Shown here one piece after another: positions 30,735 through 43,511 of a DNA stretch of 64,000 nucleotides. The stretch is from positions 189,440,380 to 189,504,379 of the forward strand of contig CM035420.1 of assembly GCA_020310875.1 (NCBI GenBank), given 5' to 3'. The notes beneath the pieces were generated by a model. It did not search any database and had not been told where the DNA came from. It saw only the letters and a program-made list of their open reading frames with translations. This stretch comes from Ceratopteris richardii (taxonomy: Eukaryota; Streptophyta; Polypodiopsida; Polypodiales; Pteridaceae). How positions within the stretch are numbered: the stretch's first letter is position 1; every line of letters begins with the position of its first letter. The translations under genes and the position numbers were made by a program.

Positions 30735-32342
30735 ATGGTGCTTCATGAGGCGCTTAGGAATGGAACCGCTGGTGCAAATGAGTCTTTTGGCACGCTGAAC
30801 ACCATGCTGAACCCTGTGTTTGACGGCAAATGTTTTAACTCTGGGCTTCCCTCTGGTTCCGATGAAGCTTCTGCTCAATGTGACCCGCAGGTAACCCGTA
30901 ACCCCTTGTTGTCCCCACAGAGACATGTTGGTCTCTCGTATGCGAATGCTGTCCAATCCACGGTTCACGCTCCCTTCTCTATGTTCAACTCTCAAAGTCT
31001 GTCAGGTATGCACGCTTCCCTTAATAATAACTTCGATAGGAAAGGGAAGGAAAAAATTATTGAGGACTTCTCCGAGGATAAGAGCTCTCCCCATTTTATT
31101 AATTTAGAAGATGTGGAAGAAGATAGGGACGATTGCACCCTTATTATTGAAAGTACCTCATTAGAGTCATGGAATAATCATATGTCAGAGAAAGTTGTGA
31201 TAGGTCTCTGCCATGGTCCTCGGCCTGTTCAGGAAAACCTAAAAAATTCGATGAAAATCAACTAGGAAAGCAGAGGGCTTTTTGCCAAACACATCCAGTA
31301 CCTCCCGAATAATTACTTTCTCTTCTTTTTTGAAGATGCCCATAATGCTATGCAGGTTATAGCTGAAGAACACTGGATTATTAGGAATACTCCTATTTCC
31401 TTTTTCAAATGGTATCCTGGTTTTAACCCTAGGGGGGCTAAACCAACTAAGGTTCCAGTGTGGGTAGAACCTCCAGACATGCCTGTTGAATATTATCCTT
31501 AGTTAGAACAGTTGGGTAATCTCATTGGTAAAGTCTTGGGACAGCGGCCAAAAAGTGGATTCAATCCAAAATGGGATCCGCAAATGCTGATCGAAGTTGA
31601 CACCTCTAAGAGTATAAAATCTGTGTTAATTTTAAAGAACTCTGAAGGACTCAAACTGCATGAGCAAAAGGTTTTGTATAAGAACCTCCCTAATGCCTGT
31701 TTTCATTGTTATAAACAAGGTCATCTGATTAGAGACTGTCCAAGTCTGATGGTAACTAAAGCCAAAGATTACAAAGACGATGACATCAAGAAGCAGGGTA
31801 TTAATAATGTTAAAGAAGAGTCTGCTCATACAGATCAATGGAATAAGAAGGCTCCTATCAAGAATAGAAGGAAAACCTTCAATATTGTGTAGAAACCTGA
31901 GATGTTGGTTAAAGAAATTAGCAATCCTTACCAAATTCTTGAAGACATTGATAAAATTGATGTTGTAGGTGCAGGCAGTACAAGCAAACAACAAGTTAAT
32001 ACTGGTCCCAACTCTACTGTGCAGGACGATATCTCTGGTGAAGAACCAGGGTGGACTACTGTTGGTAAAAAGGGTAGTTGCAAACCCTCTGGTATTCTTC
32101 CTCTTTCCTCTAATGTGAATGATGTTAAGGTCAATAATACTAAAACCAGTGATGATATTTTTATTGAACAAGTGAACAAAAGTGATGAAGATATAATGCA
32201 GGCTGAACTAGAAACTACCAATATGGATGTGGCTATGGCTACTGATAGCCCTCTAGCCAAAGAGAAGTCAAAAACAAAAAGGAAAGAGGCTGTGAGAATC
32301 TCCACCTCGGCAGTCAAGCCACTCAAGAATCCTAAAAAGTAA
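30735..32342 (+). pseudogene. LINE ORF1 (RNA-binding protein), broken
   Basis: ORF1 proteins bind LINE RNA. ATG at 30735 is the first in frame. The N-terminal part is Ser/Asn-rich; the DUF4283-like domain of plant L1 ORF1 spans roughly 31266-31640 (FFFEDAHNAMQVI, HWIIRNTPISFFKWYPGFNP, VPVWVEPPDMPVEYY). A standard zinc knuckle CFHCYKQGHLIRDC follows at 31698-31739, then a Lys-rich tail ending KPLKNPKK. Stops at 31263-31265 (TAG) and 31500-31502 (TAG after EYYP), another TAG at about 31890, and changes of frame show it is inactive. ORF2 begins 25 bases after it. Confidence 0.8.
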
Positions 32343-32366
32343 CCTCTCCTCCTTCTTCTGTCTCTC

Positions 32367-35300
32367 ATGGACTGCCTCAAAATTGTCTCCCTTAATACGA
32401 AAGGTCTATCAAACCCGGTCAGAGGTAAAATTATCAACAGATGGTTAACTGATTCTTCCTTGATGCTTGATTTCATCTGTCTTCAGGAAATAAAAGTTAG
32501 TGGTCACCCGCTGATCTCTAATCTAAAGACAGTTAGTAGCAGATCCTCCTGGTTTCATACCAACCACTGTGGTAAGGGTGGTGCTGCGATTGGTATAAAA
32601 GCCAACTTGGAGAATTTGGTTGAAGAGGTCCTGGAAAGTGACACCAATCAGTGGGTGGCTATTAGATGCAAGGATCCCCTGAATTTCACCATTGTTTGTG
32701 TCTAACAGATCCGAATGTTGGGAGGAAATTGGTAAGCTGTGTGGTGATCTCATCCTCACTGGGGATTTCAATATGGTTACGAATGCTGTTGACAGAAATG
32801 GTAACATTAACAACATTCTTTCTGCAAATGAAAAAAATTGCTGGTTTAATATGGTTCTTACCCATAATCTTCTTGATTTATCTATTAACACTGGCCATAC
32901 CTGGAACAATAGGAGTGATAGCAATTTTTTGTCTGCTAGGCTTGACAGGATGTATATGAACACCAATATGTTTCATTCCCTTTGGAATTGTTGCTGTGAA
33001 GTTGATCCTTCACTTCAGCTTTCTGATCATATTCCCTTAGTTACTAAGCTGATGAGAATTAACCCTAGTCACAGGGCTGGTTGGCCCCACCTTGACATGT
33101 CCCTGATTAAAATTCCCATTGTGAAAGATCATATCAATTGTATCTTCAAGAAGCATTTTATCAAGGGTTGTCCCCCTTTCAAAGCTTGGGAGGAGGCTAT
33201 CAAGGAAGTGCAGAGTGTGCTTACTGATTATAAAAGAAAGGCTAGACACATTAGATATAATAGAAGGATGATGATTATCAATGAGATAGAAAACATTAGG
33301 AACTCTAATTTTCCTGACCAAGTTAAGAATCAAAGGATCCTTGAGTCCCAGGAAAAAGTGAGGTATGAAGATTATCTTCTTGCTCGTGGTGCCCTTGTCA
33401 TGTCTAGAGAATTTTGGGCTGGTAAAATTGATAAACCTAACAAGCATATGTTTGAGATTATGAGGAAGAAAAAAACCAGGGACTTCATCCCCCTGGTAAA
33501 AAAGAGTAATGGTGATTTTACTTCTTGCATGGAAGAGAATCTTCAGGAGGCTGTCTGTTTCTTTACCAATGTTTTCTCTATGCCTCCCAAGAGAGGGGAC
33601 CACATCTGGAGTGCAAGAGCTGCCATTGCCCAGAAAAGGAAGAAAATGATTCCTCTTAGCTTGGTCTCCCTCCTTGATCTCCCCCATTCTGCTGGTGAGG
33701 TTAGAGAAACCATTAGTAAATTGAGGCCAGACAAATCTCCTGGTCATGATGGTATCCCTAATGAATTTATTCAAGAGTTCAAAGAAGTTTTGGTGCCCAT
33801 TATTCTCTGGATCTGGCAAGAAGCCTTGAGAAGAGGATCTCTTTCTGCTTTCATTAATACTGGTGTCATTAAGCTGATTCACAAAAGAGGTTCTAAAGAA
33901 GATCTTAACAATTGGAGACCTATCTCTTGTCTGACTTCTATTTATAAAATTTTTGCCTTCTCCTTGGCTAGAAGGTTGAGTCCCTTGATGGATAGTATCA
34001 TCCTTCCTGAACAAAAAGGTTTTATTAAAGGTAGATTTATTCTTGATGCTATTATTTCCATGTGGGAAGGATATGAGTATACCAAGGAGATGAACATTGA
34101 CACCTTCTTCTTCAAAATTGATTTTGACAAGGCCTATGACAGGATAGAATGGGAGTTTATTCTTCAATCCTTACATGATATAGGTTTGGGTAAAAGTTTT
34201 ATTAAGTTCACTAGCATATTGTTTGGTAATGCTCAGTCTAAAGTTGCTATGAATGGTCATTTGTCTTCTCCCTTCAAGATTTGTAGATCTATTCGTCAGG
34301 GTTGTCCTTTAGCTCCCCTCCTCTTTGCTATCACTTCTGATGCTTTAGGGTGGCTGGTGAAAGAGTCTATCAATCAATGTTGTATAAAGGGTATTGAGAT
34401 CTGGGCCTGTCTGATCAAAAGGAATATCTCAAAATTTTGGATTAAAGATAATAAGAGTTGGACTAACTTTGATGTTTGGGATTTGATAGTTTCTCCTGCC
34501 ATTTTTGTGCCCAAAGGAAGTGTCCTTGTTTGCAACTTCTGGAAAGCTTGGATGGCTATTAAAAGGGAGTACAAATTACCAGTCTGGTTTCAGTATAATT
34601 ACTCTTTTCTGTTGCAGAACTCCCTGTGGATTGGGTGGCATGTTAAAGACCTCATCTCCCCCTTCCCTATCAGATGGAACAAATATAGAAGGAAGGGCTT
34701 TAACAATTGGAATGATATGATTAGCAATGGCAATGTTCTTGATGATCTGCATTTAATGAATATTGATTCCTTGTCCATTGCCTGCAAACAGATTCTCAAG
34801 GACAAAAAGTCAAAGCTGCTGGAAATCTTGGATAACAATCTGTGGCAGAAGACTGTCAGTCTTGAGGAAGTTGCTCTTGACATTTACACTAACTATAAAA
34901 GATCTTGCACCAGTATCAGGCTGCTGATTGGAAGGCTCAACAGAAAATGGTGTCTCTCATGGACTACTCAACAATGGAGATATAGATTTCAGTGCACCTG
35001 GTCCTTCCCTGTGGCCATTAAACACTCCTACCTTCTTTGGTTGATCCTGCACAGGGGTGTTTGGACTGGCAACAAGGCCAGGGAATTTAAAATTGATGCA
35101 AGCCAATGTCACTTTTGTGGTATGATTGAAGATTTGGAACACCTGTTCTTCAAATGCAAGAATTCTTCCAGATACTGGAGTGTCTTTTTTCTGTACTGTC
35201 AAACTTATGGAGTTAAGCCCCCAGACTTCAGAGTTCTCCTTATTGGAGAGGCTAATAAAATGGACATAGTGCTTTGGCAATTGCTGAGAGCTCACATCCT

Positions 35301-35373
35301 GTGGGCTATTTGGAAAGATAGGAACAGTAAAATTTTTTATAAACATTGTAAAGATCATTTTTCCCTTGTATGA
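32367..35373 (+). pseudogene. LINE ORF2 (endonuclease, truncated RT, zinc finger)
   Basis: ORF2 nicks target DNA and reverse transcribes. Endonuclease motifs: LKIVSLNTKGL, FICLQEIKV (Glu), LTGDFNMV and SDHIPLV (His). A small deletion at about 32700, where CVYASN is expected, breaks the frame. RT shows SPGHDGIPNEF, LIHKRGSKEDLNNWRPISC, KIFAFSLARRL, QKGFIKGR, KIDFDKAYDRIEW, and SIRQGCPLAPLLFA. Directly after CCIKGI (34390) the sequence jumps to the C-terminal region, so the FADD catalytic motif is deleted. A zinc finger (CHFCGMIEDLEHLFFKC, about 35108-35160) closes the protein. The second frame (32692-35373) is 893 codons without a stop. Confidence 0.85.
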
Positions 35374-35653
35374 TGGGCATTGTAAGACTTATTGACTTTT
35401 GCCTCAGAAATTCCTGTTGTGCCCCCTCAGGTGATGATAGCCCCCATCTGATTATTAAAAAGTACCCTTGTAATCTGTGGAGATCCAAAATGCTCCAAAC
35501 TCACTCTGTTACTAGAGACAGTATGTCCAGCTTCATCAAGCTCCATATAGAAGGATATAAGTTGTAAGATCTCCCTTCCTCTTGGAAGGTCCTCTGTATT
35601 TCTGATTTTTGTCCTGCATCAATTTTAAATTTCCTGTTCTCTCAAAAAAAAAA

Positions 35654-35666
35654 AAACTTGTTGCCA
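35654..35666 (+). repeat. LINE target site duplication, right copy
   Basis: AAACTTGTTGCCA after the poly(A) run, matching 30546-30558. Confidence 0.85.
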
Positions 35667-38600
35667 TTAGCCAAATCTGGTTCAGGTTTTCATTTTCTAG
35701 TGCTGGCTTCGTATTGTGGCTGTTCTCTGAAAACGAAGAAGTAAGGCTCCACTAGAGGACAAAGAAAGGAAAAGTAGTTAGTACCACGTGCCTTCTTTAA
35801 CGGAGACAGAAGGGTATTTTGTCTTCATCCTGAAAATCTCGGGTTGCCAAAATGTTGGCACAGATTCCGTTACCGATACCAGCAGACTACAGACTACAGT
35901 AGCTAGCATTTCTTCAAGGCCCAGCAGTCATGGCAACCAGAAGAAGCATTGTTGCAGCCATAATAAGGCATTCACAGTGGAAATTCCCTGAGAGTAGAGC
36001 GTTTTGCACCATTGTTGCTGTCGTTTTCTCCCCCTTCGCTTGCTGCTGAGAAATCCACTTTTCGCTATAGCATAGACTGCACTGCAGTTCGCAGCATGGG
36101 AAGAGGCAGCATGGGAAGAGGCGACACCTGCAGTGTTCTTTGAGGACTTTACAGTTTGCTTCAGGCTCGCCTTTCTTTCTCTGTCCCTTTCTTTCTCCAA
36201 TTTTCTCTCGCGTAGCTGCTGTTTATAAACTTTTCTCTTTTGAGCTCATCCTTCCCCTCAACAAACTCCGGATCGTCTCTTTTTGCAGATGGATGTTGCA
36301 AACTTGAGATCGATATCTCCCTTTTCTGCGCAATCTCTGCTGTTGCAAGGCTGTGGCTTCTTTCTCTACTTTGTGAGCTGTCTTCTGTTTTGCAGGTTGC
36401 AATGACAGGTTGTGCCGTTTCATTGAGATTGACATGCGGATACTGCTGAAAGGTTCACAGGTGACGTCGTTGGGGGGTATGGTCACAGATCAGCTTCTCT
36501 ACGTCAAAGTATGCCATTGTTGTCTGTTGCTCTTTGTCCCTGCTGTTGTAACGTGCGTGGGGCTTGCGGATACAGTAATTCGCCGGTTTATCAACTGTAA
36601 TATGTAAGCTGCTCAAATAAATTAAGGTTATTCTCTGCTCGGCATGGATACATATCAGCTTTCCTAGGTCACAGTACGCCTTGAACCTCTGTAAGGGACT
36701 AGAGAGATCTGCTCTTTGTTGCTCTTTTGTGCATGCTTCTACATTTTAATGCAGGTTGCGCGGGTAGTATTGTGCTGGTTGATGAATCTTGATGTCTGTC
36801 TTCAAAGAGTTTAAGGTGAACTGCTGCGATAGATCAGTCCCGTCAGATAGATATGCCTTCAAGGTCTAAGGAAAAGGACAGCGCATACTCGTCTTTGTTC
36901 CTTCTATCTCAATGTACTCGAGATCAATTTCTTTGATCTAGAGTTCTTCTTCTATCATGTCGGAATTTGATCACATATCTGTGCTGCATTTCAGCTTCTT
37001 GTGCCAGCATACATAATTCATCGTGCATCTACAGTAAAGCCATAACACTAATTCGTATTTGCCGTCGACTTTCGATGGCCACATGAAACCAGAAGCAACC
37101 ACCTCAACTATCACCTGGAAAAATATCTTTGCAAGAACAATTTTGGGCAAAATGAAAGAACAGAAAAGAAGTCGTAGAGCATAAAAAGAACAAGAAGGAA
37201 TGCTAAGCAAGAGATTCACAAGCGAGACTTAAGAGTTTTCTATGATGGCTTAGATATCACGGTGAAAACCTCCGAATGTATGACTACACAAATAATCACG
37301 GAAACATTAAGACTGTGCTGAAGAATGCGGGTCTTCAATATGGCAGATACAGCGAATTCAGAAAGGTTTCCAGATTATGAAAGAAGGACAATATGAACAT
37401 CAAATCTATATCATGTTCTATCAAATTAGTTCCCAGTTTCAAAGTTATGTTAATGAATAATACAAGGGTAAATTAGTGCAAGGCGTAAACATAATAAATT
37501 AGGATTATCTTCAAGCCTTGAGGTTCAGCGAAGGTGACGAGAAATGCAAAAGATCCTGCGGGTCCTGAAGATATCAAACATATTTGTTTCTTGACTTCAA
37601 GTTCTCTTAAAAGTTGCTCCGGGTACTCCATAAGGCCCACAGGATATTCACCCGGTGCCCTTGGATTGGAAGGAGATGCTGCTCGGCGCTCGTAAAAGCT
37701 TGGATTTGCCACTGTGGAATCAAAGGAACGACGCTAACTTTAGGAACCAAACGCAGGATCTTTCATAGTCCTTGATTACAGATCTAAGCATATAGCTTCG
37801 AATCCTATTTCTGTAATGCCTATTGTTTTTGATAGATCGATCCAGGACAGTCCAGAAATCGTTAAGGTCAATCAGTAGAAATCAGTCATTATTGCTGCTG
37901 TAGGTTAGCTATGGCTTCCAAAAGCATGACGATGTAAATTTTCTGCTGGGGTCGCCCCGTATCCTCCCATTAGAGGTTCTATGTTTTCTGTTCCCTTAAT
38001 TGAATTTGTGCTTCATTCAAGAAAAGAAATAGCACGTACAAGGGTTCAAGATTACGAGGAACTACATTATCAACAAGAAGTATATCGTGTTTTATTTAGT
38101 GAATTAGACCCCACTCCCAAATATGCTAGTGAATACGATAAGGAAAAACCATGCAAGTCCTAAACATGGTAAACACATGCATAAATCGAATAACGAAAGA
38201 AAATAATGCAAGGCATAAACATGGTAAGCATATGACTTGATAAACTAAGCAAGAACTCGAGTACCCAGCCCCAATTTGGGAAGTCTCGGCTTGTAAACAT
38301 GATCTTGTCGGAGAAGAAATACACATGTTGCATGATGGAATCAAAAGGAGAGCTCTTTAGAAGTAAAATACTCAAAAAAGCTTATGCTTATGGGATAAAA
38401 GAAAAAGGTTATGAGATTTCACTTCCAAGTAGCTACAATTCTTTAGGATTAATGTTCATCCTAAACTTAGCAAGTTGAGGACCTTGCTCATGTATGATTA
38501 TAGGACCAATCACAAGAACATAAGAACTATGCTAATGAATATAATAATGAAAGAATTGACACAACGGAAGAAACATGCATTAGAGTACTTTAAAGGTCTA
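35667..38600. other. No gene recognised (possible diverged exons)
   Basis: About 2.9 kb without retroelement signatures, the least repeat-like part of the window. A minus-strand frame at 37473-37712 (79 codons; NPRAPGEYPVG, EYPEQLLRELE) begins right after TTGATTCCACAG, which would do as a splice acceptor. A plus frame at 37981-38163 has balanced composition (VQDYEELHYQQEVYRVLF). I recognise neither. They may be relics of host exons or chance. Confidence 0.35.
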
Positions 38601-38619
38601 TTTTGACTTTTTGAGGTTT

Positions 38620-38622
<3 letters not shown>

Positions 38623-38671
<49 letters not shown>

Positions 38672-38812
38672 TGAGAGAGATAGGAGGGATTCTAATGATA
38701 TTTGCAATACCAAGTTTCATTTTTGGCCATTTGAGGTTTGGGGGAGACAGAGATAGATAGGTAGAGAGAGAGAGACACTTAGAGAGAGACAAAGAGAGAG
38801 AGAGTGAGAGAG

Positions 38813-38869
<57 letters not shown>

Positions 38870-38872
38870 GAT
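38623..38872 (+). repeat. GA-rich microsatellite
   Basis: Long (GA)n runs at about 38623-38680 and 38760-38872, with an 80-base unique gap between. The frames read from these tracts are artefacts. Confidence 0.95.
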
Positions 38873-38929
38873 CTAAGCTAATAGTGACTTCAACACTAAA
38901 GGACACTAAAGGACCAAACTAAAGGAGGT

Positions 38930-40980
38930 AATTGAAGATATTCAACAAGGATTATTCCAAGATAGTTGCACCACTTACGAAGCATATAGGAAATCAGAGA
39001 TCCTCATGGACTAAAAAAGTTGAGAAAGACTTTAATCATCATTTGCTACTACCCCAATTCTAGTTCATCCTAGTCCTACTAAGCCTTTTTTCTTGGAGAC
39101 AAATGCATTAGACTTTGCTTTAGGAGCCATTCGATCTCAACAAGGGGATGCTGGACACTTATAGCTAGTCACATTTCATTGCATGAAATTCTCCCCTCTC
39201 TAAATAAAGTATGAAATCCATGATAAAGAAATTATTGCCATAGTGGATGCATTTGATCCCTGGTTTCATCACCTACAGAGAGAAGCCCATAAGGTTATTG
39301 TGTATATAGATCATAAGAATTTAGAGTACCTTATGACCACCTATGTCCTCAACCAAAGGTAATCTTGATGGAGTACCTTCTTATTTAGGTTCCATTTTGT
39401 CATCACATTTTGTCCAAGGCACCAACAATGTCAATCAAATACCTCTTACCTTGCACCAAAGAAAGTGACAAAAATTTTTTATCAACAAAAAAGCATACTA
39501 TTGATGCTAAACAATCTCTAGTTAACAACCATCTCCTCAAACTAGTAAGAAAATCCAACTCATACAACTAGTTTGTGAATCTCTACCACAAGATGTGATA
39601 TCCTATAACATCAAGAAAAAGATCCAAGATGCAAAAGTTCATGAAACTAATGAGCTCTAAGAAAACAATAGGCTACTATATTAAAACAAATTATTGCATA
39701 TCCCTCCAAGAAAACCTAGAATTGAAGTACTCCAACAACACCTTCACAACTTTGCAAAAACATCTTGGAATTAAGAAGACAATAGAGCTCATATCGAGAT
39801 ATTTTGGTGTATCCGATGGAAGGAAGTTAGACAGTTGCAATAGATCTAAGGTAACTTTCCATTAACTCATGGACTATTGTAACCCTTACCTATTTGCGCA
39901 AACATGATCTTCCTTGTTTATGGAATTTATCAGGGATCCACCAAAGTCATCTAAGTATGATGCTATTCTTATCGTAGTGGATATATTCACAAATATGGTA
40001 CAAATCAAAGGTGCACATATTGCTAGAATTTTTCTCTGATATATTTTTAGGCTACATGCATTGCATGATGACATTGTTAATGTTCGAGTTGCGTAGTGGA
40101 TCAAGCGAATCAAAGGTGCACATATTGCTAGAATTTTTCTCAGATATATTTTTAGGCTACATGCATTGCATGATGACATTGTTAATGTTCGAGTTGCATA
40201 GTTCATATCCAATTTTGGAAGATTCCTCAAAAACTATGGGGTGTCCAAGTTAAATTTTCTACGACTAATCATCCATAAATTAGTGGCCAAGGGTAATGAG
40301 TGAATCAAGCTTTAGAACATTACCTTCATTGCACAACTAATAATCATCAAAATGACTGGTTTGATATTTCTAACTTTGAACACTTTGCCTATATCAAAAT
40401 CATTCATACATCTACCAAGATGAATTCCTTCTTTGAAACTATGGAAAACACCCAAGAACAGATGCACAACTTTTGAACCTTTTGAAGAACCTAATTCTTG
40501 GGAAAAATGCTCAATACCTAATGGATAATAATCAAGAACTTAAGCAAGAGATTTGTAAGGCTCAAGAACAATATAAGCATTATGTAGACCAACACCACAT
40601 TCAACATCCATCTTATCATGTCGAAGATAAGGTATGGTTACTTGGAGATAATCTACAGACTTCAAGGCCCTTTGAAAATTAGAATATCAAAGATTTGGTT
40701 CCTTTACCATCAGAATCGAGACTAATTGAGTTACCTTCAGGATTCAATTATCTAGTACCATGAGAATCCACACAATTTTCCATCTATCCATGTTGGAACT
40801 TCATCTATCAAGATCAAAGATCATAAAAGAATTCAAAGTCATTCATGTCCTAGATTCAATCATATTTTGAGGAAGATTGGAATACTTTGTCCATTGGAAA
40901 GGCTATGGTATTAGCTATCATACCTAGGAACCTTTAAAAAACCTTAAGAGAGCATTGATTAGGGCTCATGAATCTCATAA
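38930..40980 (+). pseudogene. Decayed chromovirus-type pol (RT end, RNase H, integrase, chromodomain)
   Basis: Fragments in order: RT end (YSKIVAPLTK-like, 38955), RNase H (FLETNALDFALGAI, YEIHDKEIIAIVDAF, YIDHKNLEYL; 39090-39345), integrase zinc module (LHIPPRKPRIEVLQQH, GIKKTIELISRYF; 39690-39810), integrase core start (KSSKYDAILIVVDIFT; 39940-39995), integrase C-terminal (EQYKHYVDQHH, VEDKVWLLGDNLQTSRP; 40560-40680) and a chromodomain (VLDS, LEYFVHWKGYG, EPLKNLKRA; 40850-40955). Chromodomains direct such elements to chromatin. Many stops and frameshifts. A 105 bp period tandem duplication (40003-40201) lies in the integrase core. Confidence 0.75.
40003..40201 (+). repeat. Tandem duplication, 105 bp period
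   Basis: AATCAAAGGTGCACATATTG begins at 40003 and again at 40108; the 94 bp copies are nearly identical (GTTGCGTAG against GTTGCATAG at their ends). Confidence 0.9.
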
Positions 40981-41040
40981 GAAGAACCTAATGAAGGCCA
41001 AACCAGAGAACATATATGTTAATCATGGAGCTCATTACAT

Positions 41041-41050
41041 TAGGGGAAGG
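41041..41050 (+). promoter_or_regulatory. Polypurine tract of decayed chromovirus
   Basis: TAGGGGAAGG, about 75 bases after the chromodomain end, followed by TGATGTCAAAG, a plausible LTR start. Confidence 0.5.
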
Positions 41051-42256
41051 TGATGTCAAAGGGACTAAGGGAACCACCTTGAATCTTGTGTTTTACGGGA
41101 CTATTTTATATCTCATATTTGGTGAAGGATTTGGAGAATTTGATATTACTACACACCTTGTTTCAAAATCCATAGACCTTGTTTTGATGTGTTGACATCA
41201 CTATACGAAACCACTCTTGATAACTAGTTTACATGATTTACCATGGACACCTATAGAAGTAGGGGTTGGCCATAGAAAACCTTAGCCTTGACAATGCAAG
41301 TGTTGGTAGCTCAAGGAGTCGTGGTCTTGAAGTATGTTCCAAGTTCCAGTTCTTATTCTTGCCTAGTTCCTTCTTCTAGTCTTGTGTAGTCTAGTTCTTA
41401 GACATCTTGTCTTGTTACCTTGCAATCTCATCATATGAGATTGTGAAGAACTAGCATATGGACGACTACATGCTAGGGGCATGACTCTCCTCCCAATCTT
41501 ATGCCCCAATATATAGTTATCTCCAAGGGGCTACCCTCTTAGGCATGCAGATACTAACCATCCAAGTGTTGGCCATGTAACTATATGTTCACCAAGTGTC
41601 CTAGTTGACTCAAATTAACTCAAGTGATACTTCTAGAAGGCTTTAAAGCTCTTGAAGAAAAATACTCTCCCAAGAATCTCATATGTCTTGAACCCAATAC
41701 TCCTCCTTCCCATCCATATGACTTAACCACTATACCAAGCGCCTTTGCTTGTTTAGAGAGAACATGCACCTTTGCTAAAGTGTATGCTTAAGACTTTGGC
41801 CCTACACTAGAATGACCAAATGATGTCCGATTTCACATCTAGAGCTATATAACTTTCCCAAATGATTTAGAAAACAATTGAGCTTTTCACTTGTTAAATT
41901 AAATATAGTGCAAAGTACGAAATGAATGTTAAAGATGAATTAGAAAACATCCTTGGCCAATTCACTACTTTTAGCAAATTGGGCATGAACATGTGAAATG
42001 GGTAGATTCAAGGTGCTACTACATTTCTCGGCATCATCAATACATGGATCTAGCAATTGGGGTGGGATTTCTATCCCTAACAAGCCTTTGAAAAATTTTA
42101 TTTCATTTGAATTTGTTTTGGAAAACAATCTAGAAGTTTGATTGACCTAAACATCCAACTTGGATGTTTATACTATGGTTCACTTTCAACCATCATTTAC
42201 TTGATGTATGACCCAACCTAAAGGTCTATTTTGTCTAACAAGGCTTGAAAATCCTA
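41051..42256 (+). repeat. Probable 3' LTR region of decayed chromovirus (right end not defined)
   Basis: Starts TGATGTCAAAGGGAC after the PPT. No second copy exists in the window, so the end cannot be fixed; the LTR may stop anywhere before the copia LTR at 42257. No coding frame is seen. Confidence 0.4.
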
Positions 42257-42646
42257 TGCAGAATGTAGGAGATGTCACGAGGAAGGAGATAAGGAAGAGA
42301 GCTCACTCACACACTCTCACACTCAAAGAGAAGCACAGACACATATTGAAGTTAAGGAAGAATGATCTTCTTCTTCTTCTATTACATAAAAGGAATATAC
42401 AAGAATGACCTAATACAACAATACAACTACTACAATATATAACGAACAATACATAAGGAAAAAGCCAATGTCTGCAAATGAGTGAGCCGACAAGGAATGT
42501 GTGCCATCACTCTCGATAGATGAATCTAGTAAAGCTCGCTAAAGTGTCCCTAACATATACCAGGATGACTACTATACATGTAAGAGAAATGAAAAAGTGA
42601 TACGTGTCATCCTCGATCATCACAGGTTTAGCTTGATATTTCAACA
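42257..42646 (-). repeat. 3' LTR of reverse-strand Ty1/copia fragment
   Basis: On the minus strand the LTR starts TGTTGAAATATC after the purine-rich GAGCTTGAGGAGGAC and ends CTACATTCTGCA. Length about 390 bp. It directly follows the copia RNase H. Confidence 0.6.
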
Positions 42647-43400
42647 GTCCTCCTCAAGCTCAATGCCATGCCCTCTAATCCAAGCATCTTCTGAAACTTC
42701 TTTAGCTTCTTTGCTCCAAGTGCTTTAGTGAATATATCAACAACCTGATCATCTGTCCTCACATAAAAAATATCAATATCACTTGCAAATAGCTTCTCTC
42801 TAATGAAGTGATAATGTACCTCAATATGCTTTATTCTAGCATGAAAAATAGGATTTCGTGTTAACTGAATGTTGCTAAGATTATCACAACAGATGATGAT
42901 TGGCTTTTGCATTTCCACACCTAAATTTGCAAGTACCATCTCTAACCATGATGCTTCACATGATGCCATTGTAGCACCTCTATAGTCAGCCTCTGTACAA
43001 GACAAAGCAAGAATGGATTGCTTCTTGTTGGTCCCAGTAATAGCTACACTTCCAAGTGAGAATAGAAAGCCACTAGTAGAACTTCTATTTGGAATATGAC
43101 TAGCCCAATTTGCATCGGTGTATCCATGAAACCGCAAATCTACACCAAATTCATAAAACAATGCATAAGCAAATTAGCACTCACATAACATAGAGTGTGC
43201 CTCATAGCATCTAAATGCAATTTCCTGCGAACCTTTATAAAATGACTTCAAGGTTCAACCGCATAGCTTAGATCAGGCTTTGTAATTGTGAGATATATCA
43301 AACTTCCCACAATTTTCCTGTACATAGTAGCATTTTCCAATGCTTCACGTCGATTAGAGATAGCACACCTTTTAAATAGAGTCCCATTAATATATTTATA
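42647..43400 (-). pseudogene. Copia RNase H and RT end
   Basis: Minus-strand reading: YRKIVGSLIYLTITKPDLSYAV (about 43330-43265), GYTDANWASHIPNRSSTSGFLFSLG, KKQSILALSCTEADYRGA, CDNLSNIQLTRNPIFHARIKHIEVHYHFIREK and TDDQVVDIFTKAL, the standard end of plant copia pol. RNase H removes the RNA template. The frame is open for 177 codons (42628-43161), running a few bases into the LTR; the part to its right is frameshifted. AEYR-type AEY has become ADY. The rest of the element is missing. Confidence 0.82.
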
Positions 43401-43511
43401 ATTTTAAACTCATCTAGAACAATAATAGGAGATATCATACCCCTTAAACAATAATAGGAGATAGTACCATTAATATATTTACAATTTTAAACTAGTCTAG
43501 AACAATAATAG
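43388..43511 (+). repeat. Short direct repeat
   Basis: TTAATATATTTATAATTTTA with CTAGAACAATAATAGG occurs at about 43388-43431 and again, slightly changed, at about 43468-43511. Confidence 0.6.

Larger units (their letters stand above)
30559..35656 (+). mobile_element. L1-type LINE, both ends present, internally deleted
   Basis: A plant L1-type LINE with a 5' untranslated part, ORF1 (RNA-binding), ORF2 (endonuclease, RT, C-terminal zinc finger), 3' untranslated part and poly(A) at 35644-35656. A 13 bp duplication AAACTTGTTGCCA flanks it. Both ORFs are broken and ORF2 lacks the RT catalytic region. Confidence 0.88.

Noticed and set aside
38510..38906. Minus-strand frames rich in Leu and Ser across the GA tracts, resembling membrane proteins.
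   Set aside because: They are translations of (CT)n repeats and carry no independent support.
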